Shown: positions 19,847 to 29,716 of the stretch, piece after piece
Position numbering within the stretch: the first letter of the stretch is position 1
Layout: every line of letters begins with the position of its first letter
Source of the DNA: Ignavibacteriota bacterium
GTDB lineage: Bacteria; Bacteroidota; Ignavibacteria; Ignavibacteriales; Melioribacteraceae
Assembly: GCA_013112585.1 (NCBI GenBank)
Contig: JABFGH010000014.1
Span: forward strand, 1 to 64,000
DNA length: 64,000 nt
Reading direction: 5' to 3'
Notes under the pieces: model-generated
The model's input: the letters and a program-made list of their open reading frames with translations, nothing else
Told to the model about the DNA's origin: nothing
The model's database searches: none
Program-made: the position numbers and the translations under genes

Positions 19847-21502
19847 ATGAAAAAAATCGGAAAAGATATAACAAAGAATAAAGATTTTCTAAAGCGTGAA
19901 GATTTTTATAAAAATATAATGCGAAAACTTGAAGTACAGAAATCCACTGTGAAACTTGGCGGCGGAGAAAAAGCAATAAAACGTCAACACGATAAAGGCA
20001 AACTAACCGCGCGTGAACGAATTGATTTGCTTATTGATAAGGAGACAAGTTTTCTAGAATTAAATACTTTTGCCGCACATGGAATGTATGAGGAATACGG
20101 CGGTGCACCTTCATCGGGTACACTATTCGGCATTGGTAAAATTCATGGCAGAGATCATGTAATAGTTGTAAATGACGCCACTGTTAAAGCCGGTGCGTGG
20201 TTTCCTATAACAGCGAAGAAGAATTTACGCGCGCAGGAAATTGCAATGGAAAACAGACTTCCATTAATTTATCTCGTTGACAGCGCCGGAGTTTTCCTTC
20301 CTTTACAGGAAGATATTTTCCCCGATAAAGAACACTTTGGCAGAGTTTTCAGAAACAACGCAAAAATATCAGCAATGGGAATTCCGCAGCTTGCCGCTAT
20401 TATGGGACCATGTGTTGCGGGCGGTGCATACCTTCCTATTATGAGCGATGAAGCTTTAATTGTAAAAGGTGAAGGTTCAGTATTCCTTGCAGGCTCGCAT
20501 CTTGTCAGAGCCGCCATAGGAGAGAAAATTGATAATGAAGATCTTGGCGGCGCTGTTGTGCAATCCAATATATCCGGTGTAACTGATTACATTATGGAAA
20601 ACGACGAGGAATGTTTGAAGCAGATCAGAAGCTTGGTAGAGAAAGGAAAGACCGAACCGAAAGCAGGATTTAACAGAACTGAATCCGCTCCCCCGCTGTT
20701 TGATCCAAAAGAAGTTTACGGACTGCTGCCGGAAGATACTATTAATCAATACGACACTTACGAATTGATCGCACGAATAGTTGATAACTCTAAAATTGAT
20801 GAATACAAAGCAGGGTATGGAAAATCCATTATTACTGCCTATGCTAGAATTGACGGCTGGTCAGTTGGAATTGTAGCAAATCAGCGAAGCATTATAAAAA
20901 CTGAAAAAGGTGAAATGCAGATCGGCGGAGTTATTTATTCTGATAGCGCGGATAAGGCGACAAGATTTATAATGAATTGTAACCAGAAGAAAATTCCATT
21001 AATATTTTTGCAGGATGTAACGGGATTTATGGTGGGCAGCAAGGCTGAACATGGCGGCATTATTAAAGACGGTGCTAAAATGGTAAACGCTGTTGCAAAT
21101 TCTGTCGTACCCAAAATTACAATTATTGTGGGCAATAGTTTCGGAGCGGGCAATTATGCCATGTGCGGCAAAGCTTACGATCCAAGATTTATTTTTGCCT
21201 ACCCTAATGCTAAAATATCCGTGATGGGCGGAAACCAGGCAAGTAGTGTTTTACTTAATATTAAAATTAAACAGATGGAAAAAGCCGGGAAGGAATTTAG
21301 TGATGCCGATAAGAAAAAATTGCTTGATGAAATAATAAATTCTTATGAAGATAAAAGCAGTCCACTTTACGCTGCAGCGCGTTTATGGGTTGATGAAGTG
21401 ATCGATCCGAAACTTACGCGAGAATACATTTCAAGATCAATTGAGTGTGCGGATAATAATGCAAATATTGAAGAGTTTAAATTAGGGGTGATACAGACTT
21501 AA
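19847..21502 (+). CDS. Biotin-dependent acyl-CoA carboxylase, carboxyltransferase (beta) subunit
   Basis: This subunit transfers CO2 from carboxybiotin to an acyl-CoA. It has 551 residues and both crotonase-like halves: VDSAGVFLP with MGPCVAGGAYLP in the first, and QDVTGFMVG, GNSFGAGNYAMCGKAYDPRF and SVMGGNQA in the second. The motifs VDSAGVFLPLQED and FLAGSHLVRAA resemble methylcrotonyl-CoA carboxylase more than propionyl-CoA carboxylase, but position after meaB would suit either. The biotin-carrying alpha subunit is not in the window. Confidence 0.88.
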   Translation: MKKIGKDITKNKDFLKREDFYKNIMRKLEVQKSTVKLGGGEKAIKRQHDKGKLTARERIDLLIDKETSFLELNTFAAHGMYEEYGGAPSSGTLFGIGKIHGRDHVIVVNDATVKAGAWFPITAKKNLRAQEIAMENRLPLIYLVDSAGVFLPLQEDIFPDKEHFGRVFRNNAKISAMGIPQLAAIMGPCVAGGAYLPIMSDEALIVKGEGSVFLAGSHLVRAAIGEKIDNEDLGGAVVQSNISGVTDYIMENDEECLKQIRSLVEKGKTEPKAGFNRTESAPPLFDPKEVYGLLPEDTINQYDTYELIARIVDNSKIDEYKAGYGKSIITAYARIDGWSVGIVANQRSIIKTEKGEMQIGGVIYSDSADKATRFIMNCNQKKIPLIFLQDVTGFMVGSKAEHGGIIKDGAKMVNAVANSVVPKITIIVGNSFGAGNYAMCGKAYDPRFIFAYPNAKISVMGGNQASSVLLNIKIKQMEKAGKEFSDADKKKLLDEIINSYEDKSSPLYAAARLWVDEVIDPKLTREYISRSIECADNNANIEEFKLGVIQT

Positions 21503-21575
21503 GATCAAACAATATTATTTAATCATTAGCCATACATTTCTTTTGCATTGACTATTTTTTTTCAGAGGTGAATTT

Positions 21576-22817
21576 ATGTTTAAAATATTATTTGCTTTTT
21601 TGTTTTTAGTATCGCAAAGTTCTGCTCAAGACCAGTTTATTCTTAAAGATTCATTGATTATCAGTTATATGAATTTTTTACCTGAAACTAACAATCTGGT
21701 AACATTAGCTGAAAAGAGATTTATTCATAAGTCACTCGACTCCACTTATTCCAAAAACTTTATTTGGATATTATCTTATAAAGATGGAAATAGAATTCAA
21801 GAGATTGAGCTACCTGACGGAAACCCACGGTTATTTGGATTATATTTCAGTAATGACGGTGCAAGCATCGTGATTACTACTGCATCATATGATGCAGAGG
21901 GTTTTTATTCATCATATGGCAAATTTAGGTTTAGTTGGCCAAAATTGAGGTTTAAAACTAAAACAATCAGCAAATACTTAATTAAGGAAAATCGATGGGC
22001 ATGGGAGTTAGACTGGTTATTAAATTATGAATGCTTACAATTAACTTTTAATGATAATGATGATAATATTATTGCAGTCACAACTAGAAATATTGTTAAA
22101 ATGGATGCAATGACAGGAGAGGTTATTGAAAATCGCAATTCAATTTCTTCGTTTTTTGATTTTTCTGAAACTGACTATAATTTCAAGCTTAGTCGAACAG
22201 GACGTTATTTTGCATTTTGGAAAAGAGAAATTATTGTTGAGGGAGAAGGTTGTTGTGGAGCGATTAATTTAATTTGGTATTTTTCCAAATGGTTAATCAA
22301 TTTCGGTTCCATTCCTAATTCTTTAATCATATGGGATATTGAAAAAGACAAACTACACTATCAAATAGATATTCCTTATGAGATGCAGAGTGGTGTTCCA
22401 GAATTTTCTTTTGATGAGAAAGAATTGATATTTGGACCAATTGACAATATCTTTGAAATTGTTGATTTAAAGAAAAAAGAGAAATCTCGAGCAATCATTT
22501 ATTATGAGCGTGAAATTTATGATAATTTATATGATGACTATTATAGCTTGGATATGAAGTACATTTCCCAAAATAATAAATATTTAATAACTGATGTTAA
22601 TTCGCATAATATAATTCTTATGGATTATGAAACAGGTGATTTAATTAAAATATTTGAAAATTTAGGTTATGGCCTTTCAAAAAGGGATTACCCAGTGTCA
22701 TTGAGTTTAGATAATAAATTCTTAGCAATTGTTCTACGCAAGAATAAACTAGTATTATTTGAAACAATGAATTTCACTGTAATCTGGGAAAAAGTGTTTA
22801 TGCCTGAAAAAGAGTAA
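21576..22817 (+). CDS. Secreted beta-propeller-like protein of unknown function
   Basis: The protein starts with a signal peptide ending SSAQ (about residue 18). The remaining about 395 residues contain repeated blocks such as FSNDGASIVI, LSRTGRYFAFW, FSFDEKELIFGP and LSLDNKFLAIVL, spaced like WD40 or similar propeller blades. No catalytic motif is visible. Its G+C content and AT-rich codons look like its neighbours. A ribosome site AGAGG lies 5' of the ATG at 21576. It has no obvious link to the carboxylase before it. Confidence 0.6.
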   Translation: MFKILFAFLFLVSQSSAQDQFILKDSLIISYMNFLPETNNLVTLAEKRFIHKSLDSTYSKNFIWILSYKDGNRIQEIELPDGNPRLFGLYFSNDGASIVITTASYDAEGFYSSYGKFRFSWPKLRFKTKTISKYLIKENRWAWELDWLLNYECLQLTFNDNDDNIIAVTTRNIVKMDAMTGEVIENRNSISSFFDFSETDYNFKLSRTGRYFAFWKREIIVEGEGCCGAINLIWYFSKWLINFGSIPNSLIIWDIEKDKLHYQIDIPYEMQSGVPEFSFDEKELIFGPIDNIFEIVDLKKKEKSRAIIYYEREIYDNLYDDYYSLDMKYISQNNKYLITDVNSHNIILMDYETGDLIKIFENLGYGLSKRDYPVSLSLDNKFLAIVLRKNKLVLFETMNFTVIWEKVFMPEKE

Positions 22818-22898
22818 ATATTTACCCAGTAATAAATTACGCCTAGAAAATGACAAAAAATTATATGTCTGATTCTGGACATGCTAGAATGACATTAT

Positions 22899-24044
22899 TC
22901 AACACCCAATATGCCGAGAGATAACAATCTTCTGAATCTCCGAAGTCCCCTCTCCAATCTGCAATAATCTTTGATCACGATAAAAACGTTCAACCTCAAA
23001 CTCTTTCATTAAGCCGTAACCGCCATGTATCTGCACCGCTTCATCAGCAACTTCTTTGGCAATTTCTGAACAGTAAAGTTTTGCCATTGCGGCTTCCTTG
23101 CTAAATTTTTGCCCTGTTTGACAAAGCCAGCAGGCTTTGTAAAGTAAGTTTCTCGCCAATTCTATTTTAGTTGCCATATCAGCCAGCTTAAACGCTATAG
23201 CCTGAAATTTTGAAATTGGTTTACCAAATTGTTTTCTCTCTTTTGAATATTTAAGAGCTAACTCATAAGCACCCTGCGCACAGCCTAATCCCATTGCCCC
23301 GATTGATAATCTGCCGTTGTCCAAAGTTTTAAGCATAATATGAGAACCTTCACCAATCTCTCCCAAAAGATTTTCTCCCGGTACTCTGCAATTATCAAAA
23401 TATAATTCAGATGTATTTGAACCCCGCCACATTAATTTGCCATGCATTGTTTTTGCTGTAAATCCGGGAGTATCATTTTCAACGATAATTGTAGTAAATT
23501 TTTTATCACCGCCATTATCTGCTGAAACAGCCTGTACAGTGCATCCCAAAGAAATATCCGCAGAGCCGTTTGTAATAAATATTTTTGATCCGTTAATAAC
23601 CCAATCATTACCATCTTTGACTGCGGTAGTTTTAGATCCCCTTGAATCTGAACCTGCGTTTGGTTCAGTGAGACCAAATGACCAAAGATATTCTCCCGTG
23701 CATAATCGTGGTAAGTATTTATGTTTTTGTTCTTCTGTTCCGTAATAATAAAGAGGTCCAATACCAAGTGAGTTATGAGCAGCTAAAGTTGCCGCTTGTG
23801 AGCCGTCAATGCGCGCTAATTCTTCAACTGCAATTACGTAGGATAATATATCCATTCCCCCGCCGCCGTATTCCTCGGAAACATGCATACCGAACAATCC
23901 CAAATCACCCATTCGTTTTGTTAATTCAACTGAGAACTTTTCCTCTTCATCAAGTTTTGCGGCTATTGGTCTAATTTCGTTTTCGGCAAAATCGCGTACT
24001 GTTTGTCTAATTAAATTTTGTACTTCCGATAAATTGAAATCCAT
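22899..24044 (-). CDS. Acyl-CoA dehydrogenase
   Basis: An FAD enzyme that introduces the alpha-beta double bond into acyl-CoA, passing electrons to ETF. It has 381 residues with the standard blocks GLTEPNAGSDSRG (FAD/substrate loop), ITNGS, RKQFGKPI and the C-terminal QIHGGYGLMKEFEVER. The catalytic base is probably Glu365 in IGEGTSEIQ. Chain-length preference cannot be read safely, but length and motifs fit the short- or branched-chain group. It is a single gene, convergent with the propeller gene. Confidence 0.93.
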   Translation of the reverse strand: MDFNLSEVQNLIRQTVRDFAENEIRPIAAKLDEEEKFSVELTKRMGDLGLFGMHVSEEYGGGGMDILSYVIAVEELARIDGSQAATLAAHNSLGIGPLYYYGTEEQKHKYLPRLCTGEYLWSFGLTEPNAGSDSRGSKTTAVKDGNDWVINGSKIFITNGSADISLGCTVQAVSADNGGDKKFTTIIVENDTPGFTAKTMHGKLMWRGSNTSELYFDNCRVPGENLLGEIGEGSHIMLKTLDNGRLSIGAMGLGCAQGAYELALKYSKERKQFGKPISKFQAIAFKLADMATKIELARNLLYKACWLCQTGQKFSKEAAMAKLYCSEIAKEVADEAVQIHGGYGLMKEFEVERFYRDQRLLQIGEGTSEIQKIVISRHIGC

Positions 24045-24158
24045 TAAATAATCCTCTCAATATTTTTAAGGTATAATTCTACAATAACTAAATAATAAAA
24101 TAAAATATTTAAAAGTTTGCCAACAACTGAACTATAACCTAAATAAAATAGTTTAAAC

Positions 24159-24185
24159 AAAAAAGCCCCGGCAGTTACCGGGGCT
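24159..24185 (-). terminator. Intrinsic terminator after the T9SS protein gene
   Basis: An 8-bp perfect GC-rich stem (AGCCCCGG / CCGGGGCT, 24164-24185) with a 6-base loop is followed on the minus strand by six T. It sits 18 bases after the stop of the gene ending at 24204. Confidence 0.9.
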
Positions 24186-24203
24186 ATTAAAATATACTGA
24201 AAA

Positions 24204-27062
24204 TTATTTCAGCAGCATCATTTTCATAGTTGAATTAAATTCTTTGCCGTTGTTTCCGACAGCTTTAATTCTATAGAAATAAACTCCACTGCTCAAATTA
24301 CCTGATTGAGAATTTACATTCCAATCAACTGTGTGAATACCTGCATTCATATTTTCATTTTTAAGTACTTCTATTTCCTGTCCTAACAGATCAACAATTG
24401 ATAATCTAACCTCAGAAGCAACGGGTAAACTAAAAGTAATTTTTGTTGATGGATTAAATGGATTAGGATAGTTCTGACTTAATACAAATTCAGTAGGAGT
24501 GATATCCACTTCGCCTTCAACCGATGTTACAGGATCCGGTGAGAACACTAATCCTCTCATTAAGTTATAACCATTTATTCTGCCAACCTCTGTAGCCAGT
24601 CCGGTATTTGTATCAATTGACTGTAAAAATGAAAACAGGGTAACTGTAAGACCGTATAAATTTCCTTCAAAATCAAATGCAAGTGCTTCAGTAAATTTTC
24701 CGTTACCGGTTTTACCGACCAATGTAGTGTCACCATTCGCCAGATCGATTTTGTATAATCTATCTTTATCTGCTGCGGCTTCAACAGATGCCCATAATTC
24801 ACCGTTGACTCTATTTATTGCCATTGCTGAAACTTTGATTCCAACATCAGCAATAAAATTTATCGAACCGTCAAGAGGATTTATAGTATATAGTTTCTGA
24901 TCCTCAGAAATTCCATACATTGTGTCATCTGCTGAAAATGTGATTGCATCAAACACTTTTGGTAAACTGGATAAATAAAATGCATCACCTGCGGCTGCGT
25001 TAACTCTAAGTATTTGAGATGTGCTTGCACTTTCAATTGCAAGTGTGTATAGCTGTTTGGAAATAGGACTAACCGCTAAACTGTATGCAGAATTTGCCGG
25101 TGAAGAACCGATCAATGTTCCAACTGCCGTAGCAGGATCAATAGTTGCTAAAATACCTTCAGAAGTACTCGTAAGTCCATACAAAAATCCCTCAGCAACA
25201 GGGTTAATAATAAATCCGGTTCCGCTAATTGAAATATATTTTTGAGCATCATCGGGATCATTCGAAGAAATAACAATAGAATCTGTAATTTCACCAGCGG
25301 TGCTCGGAGAGAATTGATACTCAAATTCAAGAGAATCGTAAGCAGGAATTGTTATAGGAAAAGATAATGATGTCAATAATTGAAAATCAGTATTATTATT
25401 TGAGATATTTGTAATAGTTAAATCAGGGCTGCCGAAATTTCTTAGCATTACTTTTTGTGTTTCGCTGCTTGTTGTTACCTCATACAGACCGAAATCAATT
25501 TCCTTCTTATCCGCATAAATGTAAGCATCATCATAAGGGACAATCCTAATACCGCCAACCCAGTTTGCCCAGGTGTTAGGCGCCGTCACATATTCAGTAT
25601 AAATCCAAAAACTATTTTCATCTGCAGGGTCTGTCCATGCACCATTATAATCTCCCCAGCGGTTTCTTGTTCCGCTAAAAGTTTTTACATAGTTGGCTTT
25701 TCCTTCCTGCAGAGCAATACTTCCAAGCGGAGTAGTTTCACCCGCTTTTAATATTGTGTAGTAAGCTCCCATATATTCAGTATCGGAAGAACGGCTGTAT
25801 GTAAGTATTACATCATTATTACCGCTAACAGCTAACGCAGGATAGTTATGGTAATGTTCCGGTGTTCCCATGGCAAAATCAACCACTGTTGTATTGGTTG
25901 TTGGATCGACTGCTAAATATCGAACAGCTGATTTACTTGTTGATATGGGGTTACGCACTGCATGAGTTGTATGCAAAATTCCGTCTCTAAATACAGGCTC
26001 ATTTCTAATACCTACACCGCCGTCATCAATTGGGGGGCTTCCGCCGCCTAACTGATTTGTACTTGGAGGTGGTAAAAAGAAATTACAAGGAACACTAACT
26101 TTTGTTAAACTTGCAGACGCTCCCAATGGATCTGTTAATTTATATACTATAACTACATTACCGCCATTACCCGCTACATCCATTAAATAGTATTCATTTG
26201 AAACATCGTAAGCTCTCGAAGGACGTAATCCAAAATCGGGAATGTTATAAAAATCTCTAAAGTTAAGTACACCCGGCGTAGCTGCGTATAAATCATTCTT
26301 ATCAATTATTCTTAGCTTAGTATACTGATAACCGCCGGAGAAATAGAATTGATTTGATGTTATGTAAATTGCCTTATCATCATAACCAACGCCCTGGTAA
26401 TCGCCCCAACTGCCTATTGGAGTTGTGCCGTTAACATTTGAAGGCAATGCCCAGTTGTACCATGTGCCTAATGGGTTATCATCATCAGAAACGGAGATTA
26501 AAAAGTAAGCAGTGCTAACTTGCGAATCCAACCATACCATTACCCATCTATTCGAAAAATGATCATAGGTGACTTTTGGATCAAATGTATTTTCATTATA
26601 GTTACCCGGAACAGTTGTGCTAAACCATTGATCCGCCGATATTGTCTTTAATGTGTTCCCTTCCTTGTCTGTAATTCTAAAGGTAGAATTAACAGTTAAC
26701 ATAACATGGTCGGGTCCAACTGCAATGTAAGGATCGGGCGGAATTGAATTACCTTGCGGAATTCCATCAAAACTAGCAAAAAGTATCAAACTATCTAATA
26801 CTGAATTTGTTTTTGAATTAGCGTATATCGGGTCTAATACAAAGTTATCACGCTCCGATGCTTGAGCCTCGACAGGGATTATATTTTCCTGAAACTTGTT
26901 AAAAAGTTTGAACTTACCATACCCTAACGGTGCTTCTTTTGAATAGTTATCGGTTGAAACTATTACTCCGCTTGGAACTGAACCGTCAACAGGTCCTGTT
27001 TGTGCAGCAGCAAGCGAGCTAATAAAAAATAAAATTAAAATATAATTGAAAACAGCTTTCAT
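24204..27062 (-). CDS. Large secreted protein with T9SS C-terminal sorting domain
   Basis: A 952-residue exported protein. A signal peptide ends SSLAAAQ. Residues about 60-515 look like a beta-propeller or sialidase-like domain (PYIAVGPDHVMLTVN, SWGDYQGVGYDD). Residues about 520-615 match an ASH/'choice-of-anchor' Ig-like domain (FGLYEVTTSSETQKV, ISSNDPDD). Residues about 630-850 contain a second propeller-like unit. The last about 85 residues are a type IX secretion sorting domain (LSQNYPNPFNPST, SSGVYFYRI). It is probably displayed on or released from the cell surface. No enzyme motif is visible. A strong terminator follows. Confidence 0.85.
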   Translation of the reverse strand: MKAVFNYILILFFISSLAAAQTGPVDGSVPSGVIVSTDNYSKEAPLGYGKFKLFNKFQENIIPVEAQASERDNFVLDPIYANSKTNSVLDSLILFASFDGIPQGNSIPPDPYIAVGPDHVMLTVNSTFRITDKEGNTLKTISADQWFSTTVPGNYNENTFDPKVTYDHFSNRWVMVWLDSQVSTAYFLISVSDDDNPLGTWYNWALPSNVNGTTPIGSWGDYQGVGYDDKAIYITSNQFYFSGGYQYTKLRIIDKNDLYAATPGVLNFRDFYNIPDFGLRPSRAYDVSNEYYLMDVAGNGGNVVIVYKLTDPLGASASLTKVSVPCNFFLPPPSTNQLGGGSPPIDDGGVGIRNEPVFRDGILHTTHAVRNPISTSKSAVRYLAVDPTTNTTVVDFAMGTPEHYHNYPALAVSGNNDVILTYSRSSDTEYMGAYYTILKAGETTPLGSIALQEGKANYVKTFSGTRNRWGDYNGAWTDPADENSFWIYTEYVTAPNTWANWVGGIRIVPYDDAYIYADKKEIDFGLYEVTTSSETQKVMLRNFGSPDLTITNISNNNTDFQLLTSLSFPITIPAYDSLEFEYQFSPSTAGEITDSIVISSNDPDDAQKYISISGTGFIINPVAEGFLYGLTSTSEGILATIDPATAVGTLIGSSPANSAYSLAVSPISKQLYTLAIESASTSQILRVNAAAGDAFYLSSLPKVFDAITFSADDTMYGISEDQKLYTINPLDGSINFIADVGIKVSAMAINRVNGELWASVEAAADKDRLYKIDLANGDTTLVGKTGNGKFTEALAFDFEGNLYGLTVTLFSFLQSIDTNTGLATEVGRINGYNLMRGLVFSPDPVTSVEGEVDITPTEFVLSQNYPNPFNPSTKITFSLPVASEVRLSIVDLLGQEIEVLKNENMNAGIHTVDWNVNSQSGNLSSGVYFYRIKAVGNNGKEFNSTMKMMLLK

Positions 27063-27256
27063 TATTCCTCCAAATTTGGGTTTGCTTATTTGAAATAGAA
27101 TTTAGTTATTCCTTTGATGTTTATCAATAATGAAATAATACTCTTTGTAATTTTTAAATTGTTAAATATTTCATTAAAGTAAATTTGATTTTATGTACGA
27201 ATCTTTTTTCTTATTTTTTGATGATATAATTCTAATAATATTAAGTAGTAAAAACT

Positions 27257-29635
27257 ATGGCTGATTCATTCAAACTAGATTTTCTTAGTAAAATATTAAC
27301 TCTACTGCAAAGCGCAATTAATAAAAAGAAGTCCTTTCCGAATGAACTTTGCAATTTGCTTACTTACGAGTTTAATCTTTCGGCAGCAGCTATTATTTCA
27401 ATTGAAGAGAATGATAAGCTAAGCGTATTTGCAAAATCTGCTTCTGTGGATGATAGCAAATTAAAAGATGTAAGTTTATCTGATGAATTAAAAAAACAAA
27501 TCGAAAAAAATACGTTTGAACTTAAGACCGGAGATAGTAATTATTTTAAAATTTCGGATGACAATTTAATTGAAGCTTCCTTTTTAATTACTACCTCTTT
27601 TAATATAGATTATATTTTTATTGCAGCCGCAGAAAGTATAGATGAAAATGATAAATCAAGTAAAGGAAAGTTTAAGCTTATTACTGATTTAATTGGGATT
27701 TCACTTCACAACTACTTTGTTAAACTTCAGGCTTTGGATAGTACATCAGCAGGAGAAAGTAATTTTAGTAAAATTGTCCGCGACACAACTTTACAACTTT
27801 ATTCTCCCCTAAAAAATGTTGTTGATAAAGCAAAAGTTCTTTCAGGTGAGTATTTGTCAACCTATCAGCTAAATTTTGTTGCTGAAATAAACTCAGGTTC
27901 TAAATTTGCACTAAGTACAATTAAAGAGCTATCTGAATACGCCGATTATGAATCGGATGAAATAAAATTGCAAAATCAAAAAATTGTATTTAAAGATTTT
28001 GTTAATGAATTTGTAAATAATTTTAATTTTGAAAATCCGGCTAAGCCCGAAACTCTTAAAGTTGAAATTGATGATTCTGTTTCAAATCATTTAGATATTG
28101 ATGCGGAAAAGTTTAAGAGCATACTTTATAATTTATGCAAACTTGTAAAAGTAATATCAATAAATAAAAATATTTTTATAAAAATTAGTGAGCAGAATAA
28201 AAAATTATTATTTACAATTGATTCACCCGGCAAGGGCTTTAAACAGTTCGAAGACCGGCTTATATTGCATCCGTTTGATGTGAACAATAAAGATTTTTAT
28301 AAAGAAGCAGATATCACTCCACTGGAAATGCAGAACACATTGAACGGAATAGAACTTTTATCAGGCGATATTAGTGTAAATCGTTCCGATACAGGCAAAT
28401 CTAATTTCCTTTTAAGTATTAGTTTAGATGAAACAACAGAAATAAATATTAATAATAAAACCGACGAAGCTGAAATGAAAGAAAGTGATTCACGAAATAA
28501 AGTTTTAGTAATTGAAGATGATTTTGCAACAGCCGATATGATGAGACGGTACTTAGAAAAATGGGGCTATCAGCCGCTGATTGTTAACTCGAGCGAAGAA
28601 ACTTTAAAAGCAGTTAAAGAACATTCATTTATGGTTATAATTTTAGATACCGAACTGCCCGAAAATAATAGTTTAGAATTGTTGAAAAATATTCACGCTA
28701 ATCCTAAAAATAAATTTACTCCGGTTATAGTTTGTTCAGTTGAACCTGAAAATCAAAAAGCACTAATGATTGGCTCGGTTGACTTTTTTGAAAAACCGAT
28801 TAACTATGGATTTTTAGTTGAGGCTTTAGCTCATTATAAGTTGAACAAAAATTCTAAAATACTTTGTGTTGATGATGATTTGCCGACTTTGAATTTGATT
28901 AAAAAATCTGTGGAGAGTGCCGGTTTTATCTGCATTGCTGAAAGTGATTCATCGAAGGTAATGAATTTAATAAAAGATGAAGACCTTGACCTGGCAATAA
29001 TCGATTTAGATATGCCCGACCCAAATGGTTATGAATTGATTAAATTAATTAAAATGAATGATAAGTTTAAAAATCTGCCGATAATAATTTTTACGGGTAA
29101 AGATGATTATAAAGAAGAATTAAAAAATGTTAACGGCTTGTTTGAATATTTACTCGAAAAGAAAAGCACCAAAATTGATCAGCTGATTGAACATATTAAC
29201 GGTGTAATAACCCGCTTAGAAAGTCCTCCGACTATTGAAGAAGTTGTGAGCAAAGAAGATGATGAAATTAAAATATTGTTGGCTGAAGATTACAAGCATT
29301 CTCAAATAATTGTAACCCGATTATTAAAAAAGAACAATTTTGAAAATGTAGTTGTAGTTGAAAACGGGTTAGAAGCTTATAACTTAGCACAGAAAGAAAA
29401 ATTTGATATTATTTTAATGGACATGCAAATGCCCATCATGAATGGCTTTGAAGCTACTGCAAAAATTAGAGAACTAACAGAGTACAAAGATACTCCTATT
29501 ATAGCATTAACTGCATTTGCAATGAAAGGTGATAAAGAAAAATGCTTAGATGCGGGAGCTTCTGATTACATTCCAAAACCGATTGACAGTAAGGAGTTTA
29601 TTAAAAAAATTAAACAATATACAGAAGCAAGTTAG
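27257..29635 (+). CDS. Regulator with degenerate kinase core and three receiver domains
   Basis: This 792-residue cytosolic protein has an N-terminal GAF-like region (1-160), a HisKA/ATPase-like region (165-395) and three receiver domains (about 415-525, 533-650, 670-790). The receivers have phospho-acceptor Asp at 464, 583 and 722; partner lysines are clear at 513 (FEKP) and 774 (PKP). In the kinase core the expected phospho-His is Leu179 (LQLYSPL for HEIRTPL), and the N-box Asn is lost (NLCKLVK). It therefore probably does not autophosphorylate, and may integrate signals from other kinases. There is no output DNA-binding domain. Confidence 0.85.
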   Translation: MADSFKLDFLSKILTLLQSAINKKKSFPNELCNLLTYEFNLSAAAIISIEENDKLSVFAKSASVDDSKLKDVSLSDELKKQIEKNTFELKTGDSNYFKISDDNLIEASFLITTSFNIDYIFIAAAESIDENDKSSKGKFKLITDLIGISLHNYFVKLQALDSTSAGESNFSKIVRDTTLQLYSPLKNVVDKAKVLSGEYLSTYQLNFVAEINSGSKFALSTIKELSEYADYESDEIKLQNQKIVFKDFVNEFVNNFNFENPAKPETLKVEIDDSVSNHLDIDAEKFKSILYNLCKLVKVISINKNIFIKISEQNKKLLFTIDSPGKGFKQFEDRLILHPFDVNNKDFYKEADITPLEMQNTLNGIELLSGDISVNRSDTGKSNFLLSISLDETTEININNKTDEAEMKESDSRNKVLVIEDDFATADMMRRYLEKWGYQPLIVNSSEETLKAVKEHSFMVIILDTELPENNSLELLKNIHANPKNKFTPVIVCSVEPENQKALMIGSVDFFEKPINYGFLVEALAHYKLNKNSKILCVDDDLPTLNLIKKSVESAGFICIAESDSSKVMNLIKDEDLDLAIIDLDMPDPNGYELIKLIKMNDKFKNLPIIIFTGKDDYKEELKNVNGLFEYLLEKKSTKIDQLIEHINGVITRLESPPTIEEVVSKEDDEIKILLAEDYKHSQIIVTRLLKKNNFENVVVVENGLEAYNLAQKEKFDIILMDMQMPIMNGFEATAKIRELTEYKDTPIIALTAFAMKGDKEKCLDAGASDYIPKPIDSKEFIKKIKQYTEAS

Positions 29636-29716
29636 AAATAATATTAGTTAATAAACTCTAAACTAAACCAACATTTAACCAACAAATGCAAAAATATATT
29701 TTCTGTTCGAGGCAAA

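Noticed and set aside
22855-22895. Small hairpin-like segment (gattctggacatgctagaatgaca)
   Set aside because: The stem is only about five base pairs; it may be a fragment of a dispersed repeat but is too weak to list.
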